Of a DNA stretch of 42,419 nt, positions 1 to 7,806 are shown piece after piece. The notes below the pieces were generated by a model. It was not told the origin of the DNA. It worked only from the letters and a program-made list of their open reading frames with translations, and ran no database searches. The stretch is from Pseudomonadota bacterium (GTDB lineage: Bacteria; Cyanobacteriota; Vampirovibrionia; Obscuribacterales; Obscuribacteraceae): assembly GCA_021325555.1 (NCBI GenBank), contig JAJPGY010000002.1, positions 1 through 42,419 on the forward strand, in the 5' to 3' direction. The position numbers were made by a program, and so were the translations under genes. The first letter of the stretch is position 1. Each line of letters starts with the position of its first letter.

Positions 1-134
1 CCCCGGCGGCGCGGTGACCCTTCCCGCTTCCGCCTGGCGCGGCGGCGGTGAGCCCTCCACCCCCGGCGGCGCGGTGACCCTTCCCGCTTCCGCCTGGCGC
101 GGCGGCGTTGAGCCCTCCACCCCCGGCGGCGCGG
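1..134. repeat. 60-bp tandem repeat, at least 2.2 copies
   Basis: Bases 1-60 and 61-120 are identical except one position (G/T at 49 versus 109). A third copy begins at 121 and diverges after about 14 bp. The array continues past the window edge. Being 60 bp it keeps the frame of the minus-strand gene and adds 20 residues per copy. Copy number is likely to vary between strains. Confidence 0.9.
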
Positions 135-942
135 GCGTCCCGCCCACATCCTGTGCGAACGGCACGTCCGCACCCGACCGTTGGCTTACGATGTCAACCG
201 GGTAGGAACGCTGCGAAACAACAAGCGGTGCATCCCCACCAGGAGCCGTCTGCCATTGCCCATTCTGTCCGCCATCCGTCTGTCGGGCCGAAGCGGGATA
301 ATTTGCCACGTCAGGCCGCTGCCAGCCCAATGGGCATGCCTCCTCGCTGTAGGGGCGCGGCATGCCCCGCCCGCCGTTACTCTCAACCGCCCCCTGATTC
401 TGCTGGTTAACAATCTCCTTGAGCGCCCCTACAGAAACGCCGGAGGCAGCCTCTCTAATATAGGTGCCCGGCGCCTGCTCCTGAATCACGTTTCGCGTCG
501 CCGCTACCTCTTGAAGCACGGAAACCGCGCCGCCTGTTCTGGGAACATCGGTTATCCGTCTCCAATCCCCCGTTTCCCCCTCTCTTTGATACCTGCCGTT
601 GCCCGTCACCAGTTCTTCTCTCCCCTGAGCATCGACAACCCTGCGCGCTGCCACCCGTACGCCGCCAATCTCCGCCGTCACCGGTGTGCCGCTATCACCG
701 ACACCCATGGTCGTGGTTGCCGTCCTGTTGAATTCGGCTGCCGCGCTGTTGACGGCGCGTCCGACATTACCGGCGCCGATCCCCTCCTGCCCAACCAGAC
801 GAGACTCGGAGTCGGACAGGCTGCTTACCGGAAGCCTGCTGTCACCAGCCTCCGGCGCCCGGAACCGCGTCTCGCCGCCGGACCCATCCGCCAGCGCGCC
901 ATCACCCGTGGTACTGCCCGTGAAATATTCAATTTCCGCCAT
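1..942 (-). CDS. Unknown repeat-rich protein, 3' end beyond window
   Basis: An open frame runs on the minus strand from ATG at 940-942 to base 1 with no stop: 314 codons, C-terminus missing. The next in-frame stop upstream is at 1036-1038, and a GGAG lies 11 nt before the ATG, so this start is the best choice. I recognise no domain. The first ~200 residues are polar, Gly/Ala/Thr-rich, with short ordered-looking stretches such as VTAEIGGVRVAARRVVDAQG and a helix around VSVLQEVAATRNVI. The visible end is a 20-residue tandem repeat (about TAPPGVEGSPPPRQAEAGRV) made by the 60-bp DNA repeat at 1-134. A REP palindrome is translated inside it as GGRGMPRPY. There is no signal peptide. The disordered, repeat-rich style resembles the giant LysM gene next door, so LysM domains beyond the edge are possible, but that is inference. 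Confidence 0.6.
   Translation of the reverse strand, partial: MAEIEYFTGSTTGDGALADGSGGETRFRAPEAGDSRLPVSSLSDSESRLVGQEGIGAGNVGRAVNSAAAEFNRTATTTMGVGDSGTPVTAEIGGVRVAARRVVDAQGREELVTGNGRYQREGETGDWRRITDVPRTGGAVSVLQEVAATRNVIQEQAPGTYIREAASGVSVGALKEIVNQQNQGAVESNGGRGMPRPYSEEACPLGWQRPDVANYPASARQTDGGQNGQWQTAPGGDAPLVVSQRSYPVDIVSQRSGADVPFAQDVGGTPAPPGVEGSTPPRQAEAGRVTAPPGVEGSPPPRQAEAGRVTAPPG
125..147. repeat. Dispersed palindromic repeat (GGGCGTCCCGCCC type), copy 1
   Basis: This 23-bp stretch matches the identical 23-mers at 1220-1242 and 27949-27971 at about 21 positions. The core GCGGGCGTCCCGC is an imperfect palindrome. This copy lies inside the minus-strand reading frame at the edge of the tandem repeat. 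Confidence 0.5.
349..375 (+). repeat. REP palindrome inside a coding region
   Basis: The sequence around GGCGCGGCATGCCCCGCC, preceded by GTAGG and followed by CGCC, matches the REPs flanking the transposase at 6767-6784 and 7599-7616, with one mismatch in the palindrome. Here it is read in frame by the minus-strand gene as GGRGMPRPY. It is in the same orientation as the right-hand REPs of the transposase locus, including the conserved GTAGG flank. Confidence 0.75.
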
Positions 943-1278
943 CGTGCGAGCCGCTCCGTAAACCCTGGTGCCGTGAAATTGACAAACGCCTTGCCCCGGG
1001 GGATAACCCCTTTGTTCAGGCAAGGCAACAGCCCATCAGATTTACGCTGCCCGATGTCCGGTAAGACATGCTGTATGTGGAAGGGACAGCACCGCCAGGC
1101 TTGACGGATTACTGGCAGATTGCTCCCGCAGGAGTGGGTTCCATCCTATCTTCCTGATCGCCGCCGCGTCAATCAGCAATTTCGCGTATATCGCCCGCGA
1201 AATTGAATCGCAGCCCCCTGGGGGCGCGGGCGTCCCGCCCGCTTCACCGGGTTTCTCCCTGGGAATACGACCGGCGCT
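943..1278. other. Intergenic region with a hairpin and a dispersed repeat
   Basis: There is no convincing gene in these 336 bp. An 8-bp inverted repeat (GCCTTGCC at 988-995, GGCAAGGC at 1019-1026) encloses a smaller GGGG/CCCC pairing and lies about 50 bp upstream of the minus-strand start at 942. It could be a leader structure or the terminator of the LysM gene, but no T-run follows. A palindromic repeat sits at 1220-1242. Confidence 0.5.
1220..1242. repeat. Dispersed palindromic repeat, copy 2
   Basis: This 23-mer is identical to 27949-27971, with core GCGGGCGTCCCGCCCGC. It lies 37 bp beyond the stop of the giant LysM gene, and both full copies are intergenic just after gene ends. That position suits a REP-like element that may also act as an mRNA 3' stabiliser or terminator. 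Confidence 0.7.
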
Positions 1279-4200
1279 CTAGAGGTCTCCGATGCTCTTG
1301 CCGGCGAGGAATTTCTCCGAGTAGTTCCGCCAGTTGTTCGAGACATCATTCTCGGCCAGCTCTTGCACCGCGGACGGCGGCAGGTCGATCCGGATCGTTC
1401 GCCGCTTGCCGTCGATGGTGAACTCATGGCGCAGGGCCACATCGTCAAAGATCTCATACGAGACCACCGGACGCCACGTGTCGCCGCTGAGAACCTCCAG
1501 TCTGGAACTGAACTGGACGTCTGCCTGCTTGCCTGGCTCGGTCTTGACCAGCCGGACGGTTTCGGCGAGCTTCTCGATCAGCCCGGCCGGCTCTCCCTCA
1601 ACAGTCCTCTGGCTTCGGCGCTCGGGAACCTCTTCAGGCTTGGAAACGGGCAAAAAGCCAGCGGCCGCCAGAACAGCCCGCGTCACATCCTCATCGTCAT
1701 CGAACGGATCGCGGCTCTTCCTGACACTGCCGGTGGCGCCGGAATCCCTGGCGACCACGGTGTCGCCGCGGTCACCTTCTTTGGCTTTCGACCGTGGCGC
1801 ATCCTCCGCTTCCTTCAACGGAGTCGCGCACGCCGGACAGATCGTCGCGCTTAGAGTGGTCAACCGGCCGCACGCTGGGCAGGGCTGGCTCACGATCTCG
1901 GTCGCGACTCTGCCGGCGCCCTTGAGCTTGCTTGTAGGCGACGGCGGCGAGATCTTATTCCGCTGCCGGAACTCCTCGACCTCCTCCGGCCCGGGAATCC
2001 ACAAAGACAATCCGCGTCTGACGCTGGCTGTCGGCACGCCTTTCGAATCGGCCGTGGTCGGCAGATTGTTGACCTCGGCAATGAGCTTCCAGAAATTCAC
2101 ATCGCCCAGCGCAGGATGCTTGATCGCGATTGATTTGAGCGTATCCCCGAGGCGGACCACGTACTTGACGCGCCCCTTCTCATGTTCCTCGACCGGTGAA
2201 GCCACGGGACCCAGCGCCTTCTCCACGTTTGCCCGACGCTGATCGTCCGCGACCGTAAGCACTTCGGCGACATACTCCGCCTGCAATTCATTCGCACTGC
2301 CGGCGGTGCCCGATTCCACTTCCGCATTATCGCCGGCCTTCACGCCCTCCCACTCGCCGAAGCGGTGGGCAAGCTCCTCTTCGGGCGTCTCGAATTCCTG
2401 CTTGCTGGTGTACCCGAATTTCGACGCGCCCCCGAACATGCGCGAGCGATACGCTTTGATGTCAACCTGCGACGGCAGCCAGATAACCATCTTCGGCTGC
2501 AGGTCTAGAAGCTTCTTGCCCTTGACGTTCTTGACCGGAATGGCGTCCTTGTTCAGCTCGTAGATGAGCCCGGCGAGCTTAACGTCGCCCAGCTGCCTCG
2601 ACGCGATCGACTCGAGAGTGTCCTTCTCTCTGACCTTGTACTTGCGCCGGCGGTCGTCGTCCTTCTTCTTGTCCTGCTCGACGACTTTTTCCTCTTCCTT
2701 TTCGGCCTGCTCCCTCTGCGCCTTGATCTGCTGCTCGCGCAAGGCGATGAGCGCCAGCTCCTGCAGCCGCCTTTCCTCGGCTTCGTGCTCCGCGCGCTCC
2801 TTGTCTTTGGCATCCATGCCCTTCGGCTTCTTGTCCTCGTCGTGCATCTTCTCCGCCGCATCCAGGCGACCCTGCAGCCGTCCCTGCGCGTCGGTCATAC
2901 CAACGCTGTCCTCGCGCGCCTTGGCGCTGGCAGCCTGGCTGCCGGCAGCCAGCTCCATCGCTTTCTGGATCATCGGATCGACGTGACCGCCCGTCTCCCT
3001 GCCCGCCCCTTCCAGCTTGCCGGCCGCCTCGACCTTGCCGGCTCCCAGCTCGCCGCGCCCCTCGGCAGCAAGACCGCGCTGTATTGTGGCGATTGCGCCT
3101 TGATTGAGCAGGCGGTCGACCAGGGAACGGAACGCCTCTTCCTGTCCGGGCGGCAGCTTGACCGTGAAAGCGCCCGGCTCGGCCTTCGTCCCGGCAAGCG
3201 CCAGATCGCGCCCAAGGATGTCCTTGAGCGTAAGCGCGCCTTTGCCCGGCTCGAGACCCATTTCCTTGTTGAAGTCTCGCAGGATGCCGTTCAATTCCCT
3301 CAGGGCGGCAAGGGACGTAACCTGCGGCTCGCCGGCTTTGTCGGTCGTCATCCTGTTGGAGGTGAGGAACTCGGCCAGCCTGTCAGCCGCGGAACGCTGC
3401 AACCCTTGCGGATCGAGACCGATGATGCGGCTGCGGTCGCCCGCGTCGCGCCCCGCATCCAGAGCGTTCCGGAGCCCGATGAGAAGCGGATCGTCCAGCT
3501 TCAACAGTGAGCCGGTCCTGTCGGCGGTTTGCCCGGCGAGAAGCTGCCGCAGGGCATCGAGCCTGTCCGGGCTGAGGCTGCTCAGGTAGTCCTGCAGGCG
3601 GGCGCAGCCCTTGTCGTCCAGACCGAGCGCCCGGCCGTCGAGCGGCTTGCCGTTCTGGAAGTCCGCAAGCATCGCAAGAACGTTCTGGCGCACCTGGGGA
3701 TCGCCAAGGTTGGTGCCGACGGCCCTGGTGGCATCGGCGATGGCATTGCGAGCGAGCGCCCCGGCATCCGGTATGCCGCTCGGGCCCTGGTCCCCGGGCT
3801 GCCCGGGGATCCGCCCGCCCTTTCCGGCGAGCGTTTGATCGCCGGACTGACCGGGTATTTGCCCACCCTTGCCGGCGAGCGTTTGATCGCCAGGTTGCCC
3901 CGCCAGTTGCAGGGCTTTGGCGGTCAACTGATCGCCGCCCTGCCCCGGCGTCATTCCGCCTTTGCCTTGCAAGCTCACGTCTCCCGGCTGACCAGGCTGT
4001 CCCGGCTGGCCGGGTTGCCCGGGTTGCGCTAACTGCCCGGGCTTGACCGGCTGACCGACCGTGCTGGCAGCGGCGGCGGTAGTCTGGTCGCCCTGGGCGC
4101 CCGGTATGGTTTGTCCAGGCTGGGCAATCTGCCCGGGCTGGGCAATCTGCCCGGGTTTGACAGGCTGACCGACCGTGCTGGCGGCGGTGGCGGTAGTCTG

Positions 4201-5913
4201 GTCGCCCTGAGCGCCGGCGACGGTCTGTCCGGGCTGGGCAATCTGTCCGGGTTTAGGCGGTTGGGCTACGGTGTTCGCGGCGGTCGTCTGGTCGCCTTGA
4301 CCCGTCTGCGTGACCCTGGTTCCATCCGGTCTGAAGGCACCACTCCCGCCCGGCGCCCCGGCCCCACCGATGTTGGTAGCTGTTGTCCCATCCGACTGCT
4401 GTCGCTGGCCAGCCGGACCCTGTGGCCCGCCCGGCGCGAACGTTCCGGCTTGTACTGGTGCCGTCGTTGGGGTCACTCCCCTGTCGCCGGTGACGCGAAC
4501 ATCTCCGCCCGGCGACGGGTTGCCGCCACCTGCCGGGCCGCCCGGAGTGGCAACCGGCATTCCCTGGGCGCCTGCTCTCGGCGGGGTCGGACTTGGCGGA
4601 ACCTCCGGGCTCCCGCCGGCTGGTGCCGGTCCGCCTTTCCCCTTGGGCGGGCTGATATCTATGCCGGAACCTCCTCCGCCGACGCCACCGCCCGGGTTGA
4701 CGATTACCGACGGCGAAGGCGGCGTGGGAGTCGAGACCTCTCTGGGCGGGGTACCGCCGGGAGTCGGACCTGCGGGACTGGTAAGCGGCTTCCCTGCCTG
4801 CGTGGTCTGGCTCTGCTGGATTGCCGCTCCGTCCGCACCCACCGGCTTGGTGGAATTGCTGGACGGGCTCAGTGTCACATCCGTCCGCACCGACGGCGTG
4901 GACGACGGCTGCAACTGCGCTTCCGTGCGCGTGACCTCCGTCTTGAACGCCTGCAGCGTGGCCTGACCGTTTACCGGGTCGGCTTTCGCCATCTGGGCAA
5001 CGTTGACCACAAAATTGTTCGCGTCAGCCCGGCTCATCCCGCTCGCGCGCAGATCGTTCACCATCTGCTGCTGCTGCTCGGGCGTCGCTGAGCTAAACTG
5101 GTGGTACCACTCCTGCACGTTCGGAACCTTCCCGGCGACGCTGTCCGACCCGCCTCCTGGCGTGCCGCCCGGCGTCTGGGTTGACGTTATCGCGCCATCG
5201 CCGGCGTATCCCCCGCGCCCCCCTCCAGTGCCGCCACCTGCCGAACCGTCGCCGCCGACGGCAAAGCCGCCGCTCCCGGGCGCCCCATACGCCCCCTGCC
5301 CGCCCACGTCTCCGCCGCTCCCCGCCACCTGCAGCCGCCCCGTCTGCGGATTAACCTCCATCGGGTATGTCTGCCCTTGCATGGTGGTCATCTGTAGCTG
5401 ACCCGAATCCGGGTTGGCAGTCACCACACCCTGCATCATCGTCCCATCCGGCGCCGTGCCCATATAGGTCATCGGCTGCTGAATGCCCGTCGCCTGCTGC
5501 ACCGACGCCCAATACTGATACGCCTGAGTCTGTGCCGCTGCATAGTTCTCCGGCACGTTGTTGAAAGGACTTTGTGACGGAGGAAACCATTCGGTCGGAG
5601 CACTGGTCGGACGGTCCGCCGCACCCGCGTTCGTCATATGGTAATAATCCATCTGCGTCACAGGCTGCTGCGGCGCCGCCATCTGCGATTGCAGGTCCTG
5701 CGTCAACGCGCTGAAATTTGGCGGCGATTGGCTCGATTGTGGCGGGGGAGCTTCGTACGTTTGCTGAGCTAGAGTAATATTGCCCGAGGCAGGCACCCCA
5801 CCGCTCGCTGGCTGCAACAACTGCGTATCGTTGCTATTTCCTTGGAGCAGACGCTGCTTATTCGAATCTGGCTGCGGAGTTGGTTTATCCCCATCATTGG
5901 ATTGAAATCCCAT
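1279..5913 (-). CDS. Giant disordered protein with two LysM domains and a zinc ribbon
   Basis: This is a 1544-aa protein. Residues 1-~620 are low-complexity Gln/Gly/Pro/Ser. Residues ~500-720 contain collagen-like repeats (QPGQ, GDQTLAGKGG, VGQPVKPGQIAQPGQ). Residues ~720-980 look helical and ordered. A highly charged helix, probably coiled coil, spans ~1030-1088. LysM 1 is at ~1090-1150 and LysM 2 at ~1247-1315. A four-Cys zinc ribbon (CPAC, then CPAC) is at ~1344-1368, and a C-terminal domain at ~1440-1540 ends in NNWRNY. That last domain and the LysM pair recur in the protein at 20686-24822. I see no signal peptide or membrane segment, so cytoplasmic location or non-Sec export is possible. 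AAGGGA lies 11 nt before the ATG. The gene follows the TPR gene by 73 bp and is probably cotranscribed with it. Function unknown; LysM suggests binding to GlcNAc polymers. Confidence 0.85.
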   Translation of the reverse strand: MGFQSNDGDKPTPQPDSNKQRLLQGNSNDTQLLQPASGGVPASGNITLAQQTYEAPPPQSSQSPPNFSALTQDLQSQMAAPQQPVTQMDYYHMTNAGAADRPTSAPTEWFPPSQSPFNNVPENYAAAQTQAYQYWASVQQATGIQQPMTYMGTAPDGTMMQGVVTANPDSGQLQMTTMQGQTYPMEVNPQTGRLQVAGSGGDVGGQGAYGAPGSGGFAVGGDGSAGGGTGGGRGGYAGDGAITSTQTPGGTPGGGSDSVAGKVPNVQEWYHQFSSATPEQQQQMVNDLRASGMSRADANNFVVNVAQMAKADPVNGQATLQAFKTEVTRTEAQLQPSSTPSVRTDVTLSPSSNSTKPVGADGAAIQQSQTTQAGKPLTSPAGPTPGGTPPREVSTPTPPSPSVIVNPGGGVGGGGSGIDISPPKGKGGPAPAGGSPEVPPSPTPPRAGAQGMPVATPGGPAGGGNPSPGGDVRVTGDRGVTPTTAPVQAGTFAPGGPQGPAGQRQQSDGTTATNIGGAGAPGGSGAFRPDGTRVTQTGQGDQTTAANTVAQPPKPGQIAQPGQTVAGAQGDQTTATAASTVGQPVKPGQIAQPGQIAQPGQTIPGAQGDQTTAAAASTVGQPVKPGQLAQPGQPGQPGQPGQPGDVSLQGKGGMTPGQGGDQLTAKALQLAGQPGDQTLAGKGGQIPGQSGDQTLAGKGGRIPGQPGDQGPSGIPDAGALARNAIADATRAVGTNLGDPQVRQNVLAMLADFQNGKPLDGRALGLDDKGCARLQDYLSSLSPDRLDALRQLLAGQTADRTGSLLKLDDPLLIGLRNALDAGRDAGDRSRIIGLDPQGLQRSAADRLAEFLTSNRMTTDKAGEPQVTSLAALRELNGILRDFNKEMGLEPGKGALTLKDILGRDLALAGTKAEPGAFTVKLPPGQEEAFRSLVDRLLNQGAIATIQRGLAAEGRGELGAGKVEAAGKLEGAGRETGGHVDPMIQKAMELAAGSQAASAKAREDSVGMTDAQGRLQGRLDAAEKMHDEDKKPKGMDAKDKERAEHEAEERRLQELALIALREQQIKAQREQAEKEEEKVVEQDKKKDDDRRRKYKVREKDTLESIASRQLGDVKLAGLIYELNKDAIPVKNVKGKKLLDLQPKMVIWLPSQVDIKAYRSRMFGGASKFGYTSKQEFETPEEELAHRFGEWEGVKAGDNAEVESGTAGSANELQAEYVAEVLTVADDQRRANVEKALGPVASPVEEHEKGRVKYVVRLGDTLKSIAIKHPALGDVNFWKLIAEVNNLPTTADSKGVPTASVRRGLSLWIPGPEEVEEFRQRNKISPPSPTSKLKGAGRVATEIVSQPCPACGRLTTLSATICPACATPLKEAEDAPRSKAKEGDRGDTVVARDSGATGSVRKSRDPFDDDEDVTRAVLAAAGFLPVSKPEEVPERRSQRTVEGEPAGLIEKLAETVRLVKTEPGKQADVQFSSRLEVLSGDTWRPVVSYEIFDDVALRHEFTIDGKRRTIRIDLPPSAVQELAENDVSNNWRNYSEKFLAGKSIGDL

Positions 5914-5986
5914 AGACTAATTTCCCTTACTACGATCTTAGATTGGCAAAAGGTTAACCGCATACTGGCAAGCAAGCTGTTGCGCG

Positions 5987-6457
5987 CTATTTGGTTCTTT
6001 CGCTTAGAATCATTAGGATGTCTTTCTTGTCTTGAGGCGGTGGATCGAGTGCAAGTGCCTTCGAGAAAACAATTTTCGCTTCTTGGGCCCTGCCGACCTG
6101 CAATAGCAAATAGCCCAAGTTGTTCCAAACCTCCCAGGCAGACGGATTCAGGCCCGCCGCCCTTCTGTATTCGCTTTCAGCTTCCTTAAATTCCTTCCGG
6201 GTAACGTATGTATTCGCCAAATTGTAAGAGTACTGATAGTCGAAAGGGTAAATTCTGATGGCCTCTTTGTATTTTGAGATTGCCCCGGTAAGGTCACCCG
6301 CCTTAGCCAGGTGGTTGCCCTCGTTGTAAAGTAAGTTCGCACGCAGCCACGTCTGGTAGTCACCTTTTCCTGGAAATTGCCCGCCCAGCTCCGATGGGCA
6401 AGCAGTCGCCCACATCCCCAAAACCAAAAACATTAGTAAAACAGGCAACAGACGCAT
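5987..6457 (-). CDS. Exported TPR protein
   Basis: This 156-aa protein starts with a hydrophobic leader (MRLLPVLLMFLVLGMWATAC), giving a signal peptide or, less certainly, a lipoprotein signal, since the box ATAC lacks the usual Leu. Three tetratricopeptide repeats follow, around NEGNHLAKAGDLTGAISKYK, YSYNLANTYVTRKEFKEAES and EVWNNLGYLLLQVGRAQEAK. TPRs hold protein partners. I chose the ATG at 6455-6457 rather than one 32 codons upstream for two reasons. AAGGA sits just before it, and the longer version would begin inside the promoter at 6506-6534. The giant LysM gene follows after 73 bp, so the TPR protein may help assemble or export it (inference). Confidence 0.8.
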   Translation of the reverse strand: MRLLPVLLMFLVLGMWATACPSELGGQFPGKGDYQTWLRANLLYNEGNHLAKAGDLTGAISKYKEAIRIYPFDYQYSYNLANTYVTRKEFKEAESEYRRAAGLNPSAWEVWNNLGYLLLQVGRAQEAKIVFSKALALDPPPQDKKDILMILSERTK

Positions 6458-6505
6458 CCGGTCCTTAACCTGCACTCGCAAAACCCCGGAAAGGGGACGG
6501 GCAGA

Positions 6506-6534
6506 ATAATACGCCGCTAATGCCCGCTTGTCAA
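6506..6534 (-). promoter_or_regulatory. Near-consensus sigma-70 promoter for the TPR-LysM pair
   Basis: On the minus strand TTGACA (529-534) and TATTAT (506-511) are separated by exactly 17 bp. Transcription would begin near 6499, leaving a leader of about 40 nt to the ATG at 6457. This is the best promoter match in the window. Confidence 0.8.
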
Positions 6535-6669
6535 CACATATCTTGTGTCTCATCGTCCACGCTCGTGAGGGTCCTACCTCCTAAAGTTCTACCCCAAAAA
6601 GCTCAATGTTAGACACGGATCCGCGAACACAGGCGGGCCCCCTTCGCCCAGGTTTTTGCCATCCGGACA

Positions 6670-6687
6670 GGCGAGGCATGCCTCGCC
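6670..6687 (-). repeat. REP palindrome, left outer copy
   Basis: GGCGAGGCATGCCTCGCC is an 18-bp perfect palindrome. The flanking bases (CGCCTACG to its right) place it in inverted orientation relative to the REP at 6767-6784, forming a BIME-like pair upstream of the transposase. Confidence 0.8.
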
Positions 6688-6696
6688 CGCCTACGG

Positions 6697-6929
6697 CCGG
6701 GACAACCGGGGCGGGCCCCGTGAATCCGCAGAACCACAACTGTCGCGATGAGTGCACGGCCGTAGGGGCGGGGCATGCCCCGCCCGCCTCTTTGGACAGC
6801 GATTGAACTTTTTGCGTCCGGCGAACGTCATTCGTATTGTGATGCCCGACGAACATGCCACCGACCAAACGAAGAAGCTCCCAAATCGCCGCTCGGTCCG
6901 TTTGACCGGGCATGACTATGGACAAGCTG
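6697..6929 (+). repeat. 233-bp direct repeat, copy A (upstream region and 5' end of RAYT)
   Basis: This segment aligns without gaps to 7529-7761, with about eight mismatches by eye. It contains one CCGGGACAA unit, a REP palindrome, the untranslated region and the first 29 codons of the transposase. Confidence 0.85.
6767..6784 (+). repeat. REP palindrome, left inner copy
   Basis: GGCGGGGCATGCCCCGCC is an 18-bp perfect palindrome preceded by CGTAGG and followed by CGCCTC. It is 57 bp upstream of the transposase start codon. Confidence 0.85.
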
Positions 6930-7360
6930 GCTTCTATTTCGTCACCATCTGTGCGGCGGACAAGCGTTGCATTTTCGGACGCGTTGAACGCGATCGCGTG
7001 CAACTATCGGCGATTGGGGAAATCATAGACCGTTGCTTGACTAACATTCCAATGCACATGCCTGGCGTTAACATCGACACTTATGTGATTATGCCGAATC
7101 ACATTCACGCGATAATCCAGATCGTCGAACCTAACGCACCCACCTCCTTGTCCTCGATCATCGGATCGTTCAAGTCAGCATCTACCAAAGCTGTGCATCG
7201 CAACCTTGATGCACCAGCACTCATGGTCTGGCAGCGTGGGTTCTTCGAGCATATTATTCGGACAGAGAAAGCGCTGTTTCAGATAAGACAATACATAGTC
7301 GATAACCCGATCCAGTGGCATGTGCACCGGCTGAATCCGCAATTTGAAACGACCGGCTAA
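6842..7360 (+). CDS. REP-associated tyrosine transposase (RAYT, Y1/HUH family)
   Basis: A 172-aa single-strand transposase-like endonuclease of the IS200/IS605-related RAYT group. The family cleaves and joins REP hairpins through a Tyr-DNA link. Visible family marks are the N-terminal [20 protein letters not shown], the HUH motif PNHIHAI at about residues 82-88, and the C-terminal RQYIVDNP carrying the likely nucleophile Tyr. Length is normal for the family. ATG at 6842 begins the family-like N-terminus; an open extension to 6752 runs back through the REP and is not credible as protein. The gene is bracketed by two REPs on each side (6670, 6767; 7369, 7599), the classic RAYT arrangement. It appears intact. 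The local GC is lower than in the giant genes. RAYTs are usually domesticated, single-copy genes that spread REPs rather than themselves. Confidence 0.92.
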   Translation: MPDEHATDQTKKLPNRRSVRLTGHDYGQAGFYFVTICAADKRCIFGRVERDRVQLSAIGEIIDRCLTNIPMHMPGVNIDTYVIMPNHIHAIIQIVEPNAPTSLSSIIGSFKSASTKAVHRNLDAPALMVWQRGFFEHIIRTEKALFQIRQYIVDNPIQWHVHRLNPQFETTG

Positions 7361-7368
7361 CCAACACG

Positions 7369-7386
7369 GGCGAGGCATGCCTCGCC
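7369..7386 (-). repeat. REP palindrome, right inner copy
   Basis: GGCGAGGCATGCCTCGCC is identical to 6670-6687. It is followed by CCTACG, so reads in inverted orientation, and begins 8 bp after the transposase stop. Confidence 0.85.
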
Positions 7387-7390
7387 CCTA

Positions 7391-7543
7391 CGACCGGGAT
7401 GGCCGCGACGACCGGGACGGCCGCGACAACCGGGACAACCGGGACAACCGGGACAACCGGGACAACCGGGACAACCGGGACAACCGGGACAACCGGGACA
7501 ACCGGGACGGCCGCGACAACCGGGACAACCGGGACAACCGGGG
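7391..7543. repeat. 9-bp minisatellite (CCGGGACAA units)
   Basis: About 16 units of nine bases: mostly CCGGGACAA, with variants CCGGGACGG, CCGGGATGG and CCGCGACAA at the ends. Copy A of the direct repeat (near 6697) has a single unit at the same place, so the array is an expansion of that unit. The period keeps reading frames open on both strands, which generates long artificial frames; none looks like a gene. Confidence 0.9.
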
Positions 7544-7761
7544 CGGGCCCCGTGAATCCGCAGAACCACAACTGTCGCGATGAGTGCACGGCCGTAGGGG
7601 CGGGGCATGCCCCGCCCGCCTCTTTCGACACCGATTGAACTTTTTGCGTCCGGCGAGCGTCATTCGTATTGTGATGCCCGACGAACATGCCACCGACCAA
7701 ACGAAGAAGCTCCCGAATCGCCGCTCGGTGCGTCTGTCCGGGCATGACTGTGGACAAGCTG
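7529..7761 (+). repeat. 233-bp direct repeat, copy B
   Basis: This is an ungapped match to 6697-6929. Homology stops abruptly inside the transposase reading frame after GACAAGCTG, so the rest of the gene was never copied or was deleted. Confidence 0.85.
7599..7616 (+). repeat. REP palindrome, right outer copy
   Basis: GGCGGGGCATGCCCCGCC is identical to 6767-6784 and has the same CGTAGG flank. It lies inside copy B of the direct repeat. Confidence 0.85.
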
Positions 7762-7766
7762 TTTGA
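7674..7766 (+). pseudogene. RAYT 5' remnant
   Basis: The frame starts at an ATG equivalent to 6842 and reads [20 protein letters not shown], nearly identical to the intact transposase. It then runs out of homology and hits TGA at 7764-7766 after 30 codons. The HUH motif and catalytic Tyr are absent. It lies 40 bp from the purK stop, on the opposite strand. Confidence 0.8.
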
Positions 7767-7806
7767 CTGTACCGTCGCAAAATGCACGGACTGAAACGTT
7801 TACACT

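Noticed and set aside
181..1104. 307-codon plus-strand open frame
   Set aside because: Arg/Pro-rich with no ribosome site. It is antisense to the minus-strand frame 1-942, whose composition and in-frame 60-bp repeat fit a protein better.
4111..5091. 326-codon plus-strand frame and an overlapping 218-codon frame
   Set aside because: Antisense shadows of the Gly/Pro-rich repeats of the giant LysM gene; high GC and repetitive codons keep all frames open.
6458..6553. N-terminal extension of the TPR protein
   Set aside because: It contains a TTGACA-N17-TATTAT promoter, lacks its own ribosome site, and would bury the signal peptide.
7391..7543. CRISPR array
   Set aside because: Units are 9 bp, directly adjacent and without spacers; no cas genes are nearby.
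7254..7787. 177-codon minus-strand frame full of Pro-Val-Val repeats, and Thr-Gly/Asn-Arg-Asp frames on the plus strand
   Set aside because: These are products of the 9-bp minisatellite, which is open in several frames; there is no conserved protein content.
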